Assembly (NCBI GenBank): GCA_964515915.1
Contig: CAZEXM010000125.1
Coordinates: forward strand, 1 to 7,872
Length of the DNA: 7,872 nt
Direction: 5' to 3'
Origin: JAHOYW01 sp964515915
GTDB lineage: Bacteria > Verrucomicrobiota > Lentisphaeria > Victivallales > Victivallaceae
Below the pieces are notes generated by a model. It was not told the origin of the DNA. It did no database searches and saw only the letters and a list, made by a program, of their open reading frames with translations. A program made the position numbers and the translations under genes. Below, piece after piece: positions 1 through 5,255 of this stretch (positions within the stretch are counted from its first letter, which is position 1; the number at the start of each line of letters is the position of its first letter).

Positions 1-1
1 T

Positions 2-1069
2 TCCGAGTTTTATACGGCCTATACCCCCTACCAGCCGGAAGCCTCCCAGGGAACTTTACAGGCAATCTACGAATATCAATCAATGATTTGCCGTTTGACC
101 GGCATGCCGGTATCGAATGCGTCATTATATGATGGCGGTACAGCCTTGTTTGAAGCGATGATGCTGGCGATTCGCGCGACGCGACGCCGTCAGGTTGTGG
201 TTTCCGAAGCGGTTTCCCCGATTTTTCGCGAAATGCTGCACGCCTACAGTACTAACCTGAACATAGAATTAATTCAAATCCCCGCCGGTATTGATGATTC
301 CAGCCAGCAGGAATTATTGAACGCCGTAAGTGACAGTACTGCTTGCGTTATCGTGCAGTATCCTAATTTTTTCGGCACAATTGAGGCATGGGAAGACTTT
401 AACGAACAAATTCATGCTAAAAAAACTTTAGCCGTTTGCTCGACCTATCCGATCTCACTGGCGCTTTTGACCCCGCCGGGTGAACTCGGTTTTGACATCG
501 TTACAGCCGAAGGCCAGAGCCTTGGAAACAGTCTTAATTTTGGCGGTCCCTACCTCGGAATCATGGCGGTAACAACTAAGCTTATGCGCAAAATGCCCGG
601 CAGGATTTGCGGACGCACAATTGATTCTGACGGCAAAGACGGTTTTGTTTTGACGCTGCAGACGCGTGAGCAGCATATCCGCCGTGAAAGCGCTATGTCA
701 AATATCTGCTCCAACGAAAACCTTTGTGCTTTAAGCGCCCTGGTTTATATGGCCTGCCTGGGGAAACAAGGTTTCATTCAGGTTGCCGAGCTTTGTGCCG
801 CCAAAGCCGCCTATGCCCGGGAATTGCTTTTGGCGATAGACGGTGTCGAAGCGGTCGGCGGCGAAGCGTTTTTCAATGAATTTGTAATTCAACTGCCCTG
901 CGACGCGGCTGAAGTAATCGGCAGACTAATCGACAAAGGTTTTGCCGCCGGATTCCCTTTAGGCCGCTATTATCCCGGCCGCAGGAACCAATTGCTGGTC
1001 GCGACTACGGAAAAACGCACCAAAGAAGAAATAAAGGCTTTGGCTACAGCTTTGGAGGCGGTACTGTGA
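2..1069 (+). CDS. gcvPA: Glycine dehydrogenase (decarboxylating) subunit 1, 5'-truncated by window edge
   Basis: This is the alpha subunit of the two-subunit P-protein of the glycine cleavage system, which decarboxylates glycine and passes the aminomethyl group to lipoylated GcvH in the cytoplasm. The frame is open from base 2, and its first codons read EFYTAYTPYQPEASQGTLQ, a GcvPA hallmark. The gene therefore begins before the window, and the ATG at 83 is internal. 355 residues are visible; full-length family members have roughly 440-450, so about 90-100 N-terminal residues are missing. Further family motifs are NASLYDGGTALFEA and EGQSLGNSLNFGGPYLG. In this family the alpha subunit lacks the PLP lysine, which lies in the beta subunit encoded next. 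The stop overlaps the gcvPB start by 4 nt, implying translational coupling. Upstream neighbours, often gcvT and gcvH, would lie outside the window. Identification is firm. Confidence 0.96.
   Translation, partial: SEFYTAYTPYQPEASQGTLQAIYEYQSMICRLTGMPVSNASLYDGGTALFEAMMLAIRATRRRQVVVSEAVSPIFREMLHAYSTNLNIELIQIPAGIDDSSQQELLNAVSDSTACVIVQYPNFFGTIEAWEDFNEQIHAKKTLAVCSTYPISLALLTPPGELGFDIVTAEGQSLGNSLNFGGPYLGIMAVTTKLMRKMPGRICGRTIDSDGKDGFVLTLQTREQHIRRESAMSNICSNENLCALSALVYMACLGKQGFIQVAELCAAKAAYARELLLAIDGVEAVGGEAFFNEFVIQLPCDAAEVIGRLIDKGFAAGFPLGRYYPGRRNQLLVATTEKRTKEEIKALATALEAVL
1054..1058 (+). promoter_or_regulatory. Ribosome binding site of gcvPB, inside the end of gcvPA
   Basis: GGAGG lies 7 nt before the GTG at 1066 and inside the last codons of gcvPA. 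It supports the GTG start and the 4-nt GTGA overlap with the gcvPA stop codon. Confidence 0.8.
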
Positions 1070-2517
1070 AACTGATATTTGAAAGAAGCAAAAGCGGCCG
1101 CAGAGGCAGTTCACTGCCTGAAATGGATGTCCCGGCTAAGAACGCCGTCCCCGGACAATTCCGCCGTAAACAAGCGGCTGAGCTGCCGGAGGTTTCCGAA
1201 CAGGACGTGGTTCGGCATTATACTTTATTGAGCCGTAAAAATATGGGCGTGGATACGAATTTCTATCCTTTAGGCTCGTGTACAATGAAATATAATCCCA
1301 AGGTTAACGAACGGGTGGCGAGTTTGCCGGGTTTCACGGATCTGCATCCTTTACTGCCGCAACTGCGTTTAGGCGGAGCCCTGACGCAGGGAGCTTTGGA
1401 AGTCCTTTATGAAACCCAGCGCTTATTCTGTGAGCTCTTAGGTTTCGCTGACTGCACGATGCAGCCTTTGGCCGGGGCGCACGGAGAACTCACGGGCGTT
1501 ATGCTCATCGCGGCTTATCACAAAGCCCGCGGCGACCATGCCCGCAAAGTTTTGTTAATTCCTGACGCGGCACACGGAACGAATCCGGCCAGTGCGGCAG
1601 TTAACGGTTTTACGACTCAAACTGTCCTCAGTGATGCTGAAGGCAATGTGGATATTGAGGATTTGAAGAAGCATTTAGGTCCGGACACAGCCGGTCTGAT
1701 GCTTACTTGTCCGAATACGCTGGGTTTATTCGATAAAAATGTAGAAGAAATCTGCCGCCTCGTCCATGCAGCGGGCGGTTTAAATTATTGTGACGGCGCG
1801 AATCAAAACGCGGTCATGGGACGGGTCAGTCCCGGCCTCATCGGTTTCGATGTAATGCACGTAAATATCCACAAAAGTTTTTCCACTCCGCACGGCGGCG
1901 GCGGGCCGGGTTCCGGACCGGTCATGGCCGGGGAGTGTTTAGTGCCGTATCTGCCGGTTTCACGAGTCGAGAAACGTGATGACGGCACTTATGCGTTGCG
2001 TTATCACTGCAAAGACAGCATCGGCTACATAGCTCCGTTTTACGGTAATTTCGGTATTATTTTACGGGCTTACGCTTATCTGTTGACTTTGGGGCGTGAA
2101 GGTTTGAAACGGGTCGGGGAGAATGCGGTTTTGAGCGCGAATTATATGCGGGTGAAATTAGCGCCGTATTTCGAGCAGAAAGTGGATCGTCCCTGCATGC
2201 ACGAATGTGTATTGTCAGCGACTCCACAGGCGCAAAAAGGCGTTCATGCTTTAGACATAGCCAAAGCTTTAATTGATCGGGGTTTTCATCCGCCGACAAT
2301 GTATTTCCCCTTGATTGTGCCGGAAGCCCTGATGATTGAGCCGACTGAAACAGAATCCAAAGAGACGCTTGATGAATTCATTGAGGCTCTAATTGAGATC
2401 GTTAATCTGGTTGACACTGATCCCGAGGCTGTTCTGGCCTGTCCGCTGACAACTCCGGTAAAACGCCTGGATGAGACTTTAGCGGCAAGAAAACCGAATT
2501 TAGCGGATATCGCGTAA
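1066..2517 (+). CDS. gcvPB: Glycine dehydrogenase (decarboxylating) subunit 2
   Basis: This is the PLP-binding beta subunit of glycine decarboxylase, which forms the P-protein with GcvPA. At 483 residues it matches the usual family length of about 480-490. Family motifs appear in order: YPLGSCTMKYNP (67-78), QPLAGAHGE (133-141), DAAHGTNPASA (167-177) and HVNIHKSFSTPHGGGGPG. In the last of these Lys270 is the expected Schiff-base lysine. No signal peptide is visible, so the protein is cytoplasmic. The GTG start is chosen because GGAGG sits 7 nt upstream and the start overlaps the gcvPA stop by 4 nt; the first residues (MKLIFERSKSGRRG) resemble other GcvPB N-termini. No frameshift or missing motif is seen. 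It is the last gene of its operon in this window, followed by a 170-nt gap with a possible terminator and a new promoter. The call is very secure. Confidence 0.97.
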   Translation: MKLIFERSKSGRRGSSLPEMDVPAKNAVPGQFRRKQAAELPEVSEQDVVRHYTLLSRKNMGVDTNFYPLGSCTMKYNPKVNERVASLPGFTDLHPLLPQLRLGGALTQGALEVLYETQRLFCELLGFADCTMQPLAGAHGELTGVMLIAAYHKARGDHARKVLLIPDAAHGTNPASAAVNGFTTQTVLSDAEGNVDIEDLKKHLGPDTAGLMLTCPNTLGLFDKNVEEICRLVHAAGGLNYCDGANQNAVMGRVSPGLIGFDVMHVNIHKSFSTPHGGGGPGSGPVMAGECLVPYLPVSRVEKRDDGTYALRYHCKDSIGYIAPFYGNFGIILRAYAYLLTLGREGLKRVGENAVLSANYMRVKLAPYFEQKVDRPCMHECVLSATPQAQKGVHALDIAKALIDRGFHPPTMYFPLIVPEALMIEPTETESKETLDEFIEALIEIVNLVDTDPEAVLACPLTTPVKRLDETLAARKPNLADIA

Positions 2518-2534
2518 AAGTAAAAAATAATGTC

Positions 2535-2586
2535 GCCCGCCTGCGGGGGCTTAAATATCTAAAAATCCTAACGTTCGGTTTTTTTT
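2535..2586 (+). terminator. Possible weak transcription terminator after gcvPB
   Basis: A short GC-rich hairpin (GCCC 2535-2538 pairing with GGGC 2547-2550, or CCCG 2536-2539 with CGGG 2544-2547) lies 18 nt past the gcvPB stop. It is not followed directly by a T run. An eight-T run (2579-2586) comes about 30 nt later, preceded by an imperfect A-rich/T-rich inverted repeat (2561-2586). The position suits the end of the gcv operon, but neither structure is a textbook intrinsic terminator. Confidence 0.4.
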
Positions 2587-2608
2587 ATGTAAAAAATTCA
2601 TTCAGCCC

Positions 2609-2637
2609 TTGACGGAACGGCTTAGTTTTTGTATATT
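2609..2637 (+). promoter_or_regulatory. Sigma70-like promoter for the NagB-like gene
   Basis: TTGACG (2609-2614) and TATATT (2632-2637) are separated by exactly 17 nt, close to the consensus -35/-10 pair. The -10 ends 50 nt before the ATG at 2688. The position after the gcv operon implies independent transcription of the amino-sugar genes. Seen by eye only. Confidence 0.6.
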
Positions 2638-2687
2638 AATGGAAAATATCCACTAAGCTAACTGTTAAAAAGTCGGGAGTTTGAATT

Positions 2688-3614
2688 ATGAGGCCATTGA
2701 GCAAAGTCGCACCGGAATGGTGGGATTACACAACTTTAGATCGCGAAATCCTCGACGATGCCGCTAAAATCACCATTGACACCCTCAAAGATTACGAACG
2801 TCCGGGTTTCAAAATTAATATTTATGATACTATTCAGGACTTTTACTGCGCCGAAGCTCTCGAATATATTAAAGTATGGCTGCAGGCCGCTCCTGATAAT
2901 CCAGTTGGCGTTTGCGGCCCGATCGGCCCCACTGAACAACTTCCGCTGGTCGCCCAAATGGTTAACGCGATGAACCTGGACCTGAAAGACTGCCATTTCT
3001 GGGGCATGGACGAATGGATTGTTGACGGCAAAGCCGCCGATATCAATTTCCCTTTGAGTTTTGCTAAAGCGGACATGGATTTGTGCTTTAACCACATCCG
3101 CGAAGAGCTGAAAATGCCTATGGAAAACATGCATTTTCCAACTGAAAACCCGGGCGAATACATCGACTCATGGAATAAAGCACGCTGCTTACTGATGCAG
3201 GGCGGGCAAGGCGAAACAAAACACTGGGCTTTCAATGACCCGCTGAAACGCGAAGGCAAATACAAAGATAATCCCCCTGCTCCCGAAGAATACCGCCGGC
3301 TCTCCGCCCGTCAAGTCGAACTGCATCCGATTACTTTGATGCAGAACGCGCGTACTTCCGGCGGCGGAACTGTCCAGAACGTTCCTTCTTCGGCTGTTAC
3401 TGTCGGGCCTGTTCAAACATGGCAGGCTGAAAAAATCTCAATCTGGCATCCCGGACACCATGACAACCCCTTCGGCATGCGTTTGACAACTTACATGATC
3501 TCAAAGAAAATGGCTGATTCAACAGTTCCAATGTCATTGCTTTCAGATCATCCGCAAGTTCAGTTCAGCTTCTTCCGCGACGGTTTCGGCGTGTGCGATG
3601 TGGAAATGCACTAA
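2688..3614 (+). CDS. Divergent glucosamine-6-phosphate deaminase/isomerase (NagB) family protein
   Basis: This is a cytoplasmic NagB-fold protein, probably acting on an amino-sugar phosphate or a related sugar. It has 308 residues, longer than the usual 230-270 of NagB. NagB landmarks in order are a phosphate-loop-like GVCGPIGPTE (74-83), GMDEW with Asp108 matching the catalytic Asp72 of E. coli NagB, GGQGETKHWAFNDP (172-185) matching the GxGxDGHIAFNEP motif, and AVTVG (236-240). In the third motif the His is kept (179), but Asp141 of E. coli aligns with Thr177 and Glu148 with Asp184. The lysine expected near the C-terminal phosphate site is not obvious: the region reads HPGHHDNPFG. Canonical GlcN6P deaminase activity is therefore uncertain. 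GGGAG (2675-2679) lies 8 nt before the ATG. The PIG-L gene next door supports an amino-sugar role; Bacteroidetes have NagB-PIG-L fusions. Family secure, substrate unknown. Confidence 0.82.
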   Translation: MRPLSKVAPEWWDYTTLDREILDDAAKITIDTLKDYERPGFKINIYDTIQDFYCAEALEYIKVWLQAAPDNPVGVCGPIGPTEQLPLVAQMVNAMNLDLKDCHFWGMDEWIVDGKAADINFPLSFAKADMDLCFNHIREELKMPMENMHFPTENPGEYIDSWNKARCLLMQGGQGETKHWAFNDPLKREGKYKDNPPAPEEYRRLSARQVELHPITLMQNARTSGGGTVQNVPSSAVTVGPVQTWQAEKISIWHPGHHDNPFGMRLTTYMISKKMADSTVPMSLLSDHPQVQFSFFRDGFGVCDVEMH

Positions 3615-3654
3615 AGCGGTCAAGCATATTTTTATAGTGTGTCCAGATTTTTTA

Positions 3655-3684
3655 TTGAGTTTAACCCAGCCTGGATTTTATAAT
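3655..3684 (+). promoter_or_regulatory. Sigma70-like promoter for the PIG-L gene
   Basis: TTGAGT (3655-3660) and a perfect TATAAT (3679-3684) are separated by 18 nt, inside the 101-nt gap after the NagB-like gene. The gap shows no clear terminator, so the PIG-L gene may be read both from here and by read-through. Confidence 0.6.
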
Positions 3685-3715
3685 TATTCAAGACTCAACT
3701 CCAAAGGATAAAATC

Positions 3716-4504
3716 ATGAGCAAAACAGCTTTTGCGATAGCCTGTCATCCTGATGATATTGAATTCATGATGCTTGGCACATTGATAAAACTCAAAGAAG
3801 CCGGTTACGAAATTCATTATATGAATATCGCTAACGGTTCTCTGGGGACTAATCAGTATGATTACGAAACTATCGTCAGGATGCGCCGTCAGGAAGCAAT
3901 TGACGCCTGCAAAGTAATCGGGGCTCATTTCCATGAAAGTCTTTGCGATGATTTAGAAGTATTTTACTGCCGGGAAACGCTTGAAAAACTGGTGCCGGTT
4001 GTCCGGAAAGCCGCTCCCGAAATTATTCTGACCCATGGCCCTTACGACTACATGGAAGACCATGTCAATTCCGGACGCCTGGCGGTTTCCGCCGCTTTCT
4101 GCCGCGGCATGACTAACTTCAAATGCAATCCGCCGCAAAGCGTCATCGACGATAAAGTAAGGATTTATCATTCCATGCCGCACAGCTTGACCGACCAGTT
4201 GAAACGCCCGGTCATTCCTGAAATTCTCGTTGACGTAACAAGCACCATTGAAACCAAGAAGACAATGCTCGCCTGTCATCGCAGCCAGAAAGAATGGCTT
4301 GATGCAAGTCAAGGGCTTGATGCCTACCTGATTGATATGGCGGACCGCTGTAAGTATTTCGGCAAAATGACCGATGATTTCAAATACGCGGAAGGTTGGA
4401 TACTGCACAGTCATGTCGGATTTTGCGACTCACAGGATGACCCCTTGACGAGCGCTCTCGGCAAAAATATATACAAAAATCCAGAAGCCGGAATGAAAAA
4501 GTAA
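3716..4504 (+). CDS. PIG-L/LmbE family zinc-dependent N-deacetylase
   Basis: This belongs to the PIG-L (LmbE) family, which includes the MshB, BshB and GlcNAc-PI deacetylases: zinc metalloenzymes that remove N-acetyl groups from sugars such as N-acetylglucosamine. Its 262 residues are typical. The N-terminal signature reads ACHPDDIE (9-16), in which His11, Asp13 and Asp14 correspond to the zinc-ligand and catalytic-base positions. A second block, THGPYDYMEDHVNSGRL, supplies the third zinc ligand at His116. No signal peptide is present, so it is cytoplasmic. AAAGGA (3703-3708) lies 7 nt before the ATG. It follows the NagB-like gene on the same strand after 101 nt but has its own promoter. A reasonable inference is that it deacetylates an amino sugar whose product is handled by the neighbour. 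A cofactor-thiol (bacillithiol-type) role is an alternative, but no pathway genes are visible. Family secure, substrate unknown. Confidence 0.9.
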   Translation: MSKTAFAIACHPDDIEFMMLGTLIKLKEAGYEIHYMNIANGSLGTNQYDYETIVRMRRQEAIDACKVIGAHFHESLCDDLEVFYCRETLEKLVPVVRKAAPEIILTHGPYDYMEDHVNSGRLAVSAAFCRGMTNFKCNPPQSVIDDKVRIYHSMPHSLTDQLKRPVIPEILVDVTSTIETKKTMLACHRSQKEWLDASQGLDAYLIDMADRCKYFGKMTDDFKYAEGWILHSHVGFCDSQDDPLTSALGKNIYKNPEAGMKK

Positions 4505-4537
4505 AGATCAATGCAAATGTCAGCTCTGAATCCCTGA

Positions 4538-4562
4538 TACCCCGTTAGTCTGCTCCGGGGTA
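4538..4562 (+). terminator. GC stem-loop downstream of the PIG-L gene
   Basis: TACCCCG (4538-4544) and CGGGGTA (4556-4562) form a perfect 7-bp stem with an 11-nt loop, 33 nt after the PIG-L stop. No T run follows, so it may instead act in mRNA 3'-end stabilisation or factor-dependent termination. Confidence 0.45.
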
Positions 4563-4678
4563 GTTCTCGACAATTTGGAGGTATTCGAATTTGAAGTCCA
4601 CTGCCAGGCTCAAAAAAATATCAAATTTCATATTGCTACATTTTCAAGCATTTTTTAGTCATCTTTTTGACACAACTA

Positions 4679-4689
4679 CAAATTGGTAT
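4679..4689 (+). repeat. Orphan copy of the module terminal repeat
   Basis: CAAATTGGTAT is identical to 4882-4892, the right end of the first repeat module, and complementary to 4735-4745. It has no left partner of its own upstream, so it may be the right end of a decayed further module. Confidence 0.5.
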
Positions 4690-4766
4690 GACAAACAGGT
4701 TCAAGTTGAACTGTTAATCCCGGAAAAGGATATTATACCAATTTGCATCAAAAGGTTAGTAAAAAC

Positions 4767-4790
4767 ACGGCTAGAGACAGCCGTGGCTAC
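4767..4790 (-). repeat. REP-like hairpin with GTAG foot (copy 1)
   Basis: Read on the minus strand, GTAGCC is followed by an ACGGC/GCCGT stem closing over the loop TGTCTCTA. The GTAG tetranucleotide beside a palindrome is the known mark of REP sequences recognised by RAYT (TnpA-REP) transposases. It pairs in inverted orientation with the hairpin at 4811-4835, whose loop is identical but whose stem differs. Confidence 0.65.
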
Positions 4791-4810
4791 ATTGTAGAAT
4801 CGAGAAAGAT

Positions 4811-4835
4811 GTAGCCGCCTCTGTCTCTAGAGGCG
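4811..4835 (+). repeat. REP-like hairpin with GTAG foot (copy 2)
   Basis: GTAGC is followed by CGCCTC (4816-4821), the loop TGTCTCTA (4822-4829) and GAGGCG (4830-4835). Foot and loop match copy 1 exactly. The stem bases differ from copy 1, yet both strands of the stem remain complementary. Confidence 0.65.
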
Positions 4836-4843
4836 CAAAACTG

Positions 4844-4935
4844 TTAATGCAGTATATTATTAGTAACTAACTCTTAGATTGCAAATTGGTATTAATATCG
4901 ATTTGCAATCTAAGAGATAGTAAAAACTGCATTAA
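4844..4935. repeat. Long palindrome at the junction of modules A and B
   Basis: CTCTTAGATTGCAAAT (4871-4886) and its exact complement (4901-4916) form a 16-bp stem over a 14-nt loop. Beyond an unmatched stretch, TTAATGCAGT (4844-4853) and ACTGCATTAA (4926-4935) add a perfect 10-bp outer pair. The palindrome arises where the right end of module A meets the left end of module B. Confidence 0.75.
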
Positions 4936-4936
4936 T

Positions 4937-4953
4937 TATCCCTGAAAGGGATA
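4937..4953 (+). repeat. Outer hairpin, left arm of module B
   Basis: TATCCCT-GAA-AGGGATA forms a perfect 7-bp stem with a 3-nt loop. Its counterpart in the right arm (5125-5141) folds the same way with a different stem sequence. A degenerate relative, ATCCCGGAAAAGGATATT, sits at about 4717-4734. Confidence 0.7.
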
Positions 4954-4958
4954 TTCAC

Positions 4959-4985
4959 CGTAGCCCACGGCAACGCCGTGGGTAT
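4959..4985 (+). repeat. REP-like hairpin with GTAG foot, left arm of module B
   Basis: GTAG (4960-4963) abuts CCCACGGC-AAC-GCCGTGGG, a perfect 8-bp stem (4964-4971 with 4975-4982) closed by a 3-nt loop. The 27-nt unit matches the complement of 5093-5119 at 25 positions; the two differences are the two partners of one base pair. Confidence 0.75.
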
Positions 4986-5002
4986 CATGCACCCCACGAG
5001 TT

Positions 5003-5075
5003 GTTCCCTGTAAGGGAACTTCAAAATAAGGTTAGTAATAATCAAAAAAATAATTGAAGTTCCCCTACAGGGAAC
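5003..5075. repeat. Inner inverted repeats at the centre of module B
   Basis: The 22-nt segments 5003-5024 and 5054-5075 are inverted copies with a single mismatch, separated by 29 nt. Each is itself a hairpin: GTTCCCT-GTA-AGGGAAC on the left, GTTCCC/GGGAAC on the right. The sequence can fold as two small hairpins or one long cruciform. The centre carries AAGGTTAGTAA (5028-5038), also found in module A at 4752-4762. Confidence 0.75.
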
Positions 5076-5092
5076 ATTCTATATATCATTCT

Positions 5093-5119
5093 ATACCCAC
5101 CGCGTTGCGGTGGGCTACG
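5093..5119 (-). repeat. REP-like hairpin with GTAG foot, right arm of module B
   Basis: On the minus strand GTAG (5115-5118 in complement) abuts CCCACCGC-AAC-GCGGTGGG, a perfect 8-bp stem. Relative to the left-arm copy, one G-C pair has become C-G on both sides of the stem. Confidence 0.75.
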
Positions 5120-5124
5120 CTGAG

Positions 5125-5141
5125 AAACCTCGTTGAGGTTT
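5125..5141 (-). repeat. Outer hairpin, right arm of module B
   Basis: AAACCTC-GTT-GAGGTTT on the plus strand is a perfect 7-bp stem with a 3-nt loop. It is positionally equivalent to 4937-4953. Four of its seven base pairs differ from that copy, all with pairing preserved. Confidence 0.7.
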
Positions 5142-5255
5142 TATAATTGATACTATCCGTTAGATTGCAAATTGTTATAAGCAAACCTGGATGGTTACAG
5201 GGAACTCCATAACAACATTTACCGATTAAGGTGATCGCTTGAAGATCTGCGGCCT

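Larger units (their letters stand above)
4729..4899. repeat. Repeat module A: terminal inverted repeats around an inverted REP pair
   Basis: The ends 4729-4747 and 4880-4899 are inverted repeats that differ only by one inserted base (core ATACCAATTTGCA and its complement, 13 of 13). Inside lie two GTAG-footed hairpins in opposite orientation. The layout resembles a small non-autonomous element, or a REPIN with extended flanks. No clear target-site duplication was seen, and no transposase is encoded. Confidence 0.65.
4901..5178. repeat. Repeat module B: near-symmetric inverted duplication of three hairpins
   Basis: The ends 4901-4922 and 5151-5172 are inverted repeats matching at 20 of 22 positions; the right end continues to 5178 with TGCAAATTGTTAT, 12 of 13 identical to the module A end. 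Between them lie two 88-nt arms (4937-5024 and 5054-5141) around a 29-nt AT-rich centre. Each arm holds a 17-nt hairpin, a 5-nt gap, a 27-nt GTAG-footed hairpin, a 17-nt gap and a 22-nt hairpin repeat. Spacing is the same in both arms although the gap sequences differ. Confidence 0.75.
4505..5255. other. Gene-poor, repeat-rich spacer between convergent genes
   Basis: This 751-bp stretch lies between the ends of the PIG-L gene (+) and the secretin gene (-). Its first 170 bp contain a GC stem-loop and a doubtful reading frame (GGAGG at 4577-4581, TTG at 4591). From about 4679 to 5178 it is a mosaic of hairpins and inverted repeats, listed separately. The rest (5179-5255) shows only an 11-nt half copy of a hairpin, TTACAGGGAAC (5195-5205). 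No convincing protein or tRNA gene was found. Confidence 0.8.

Noticed and set aside
83..1069. ATG at base 83 as the start of gcvPA
   Set aside because: The same frame is open to base 2 and encodes conserved GcvPA residues (EFYTAYTPYQPEASQG), so the gene starts outside the window.
2736..3265. Long minus-strand frames opposite the NagB-like gene
   Set aside because: They are antisense to a gene with clear family motifs, have no ribosome site of note and resemble no family; they are codon-bias shadows.
3953..4414. 153-codon minus-strand frame opposite the PIG-L gene
   Set aside because: It overlaps a well-supported deacetylase entirely and shows no recognisable domain.
4538..4582. Riboswitch or leader before the TTG frame
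   Set aside because: Only one simple 7-bp stem-loop is present, with no conserved aptamer pattern, and the downstream frame is doubtful.
4591..4797. 68-codon frame with TTG start as a gene
   Set aside because: Although GGAGG precedes it, the second half is repeat sequence, no family is recognised and the frame ends inside the repeats. Kept only as a low-interest observation.
4729..5178. CRISPR array
   Set aside because: The repeats alternate in orientation, differ in sequence and have no regular unique spacers of one length; the pattern is of REP-like inverted hairpins.
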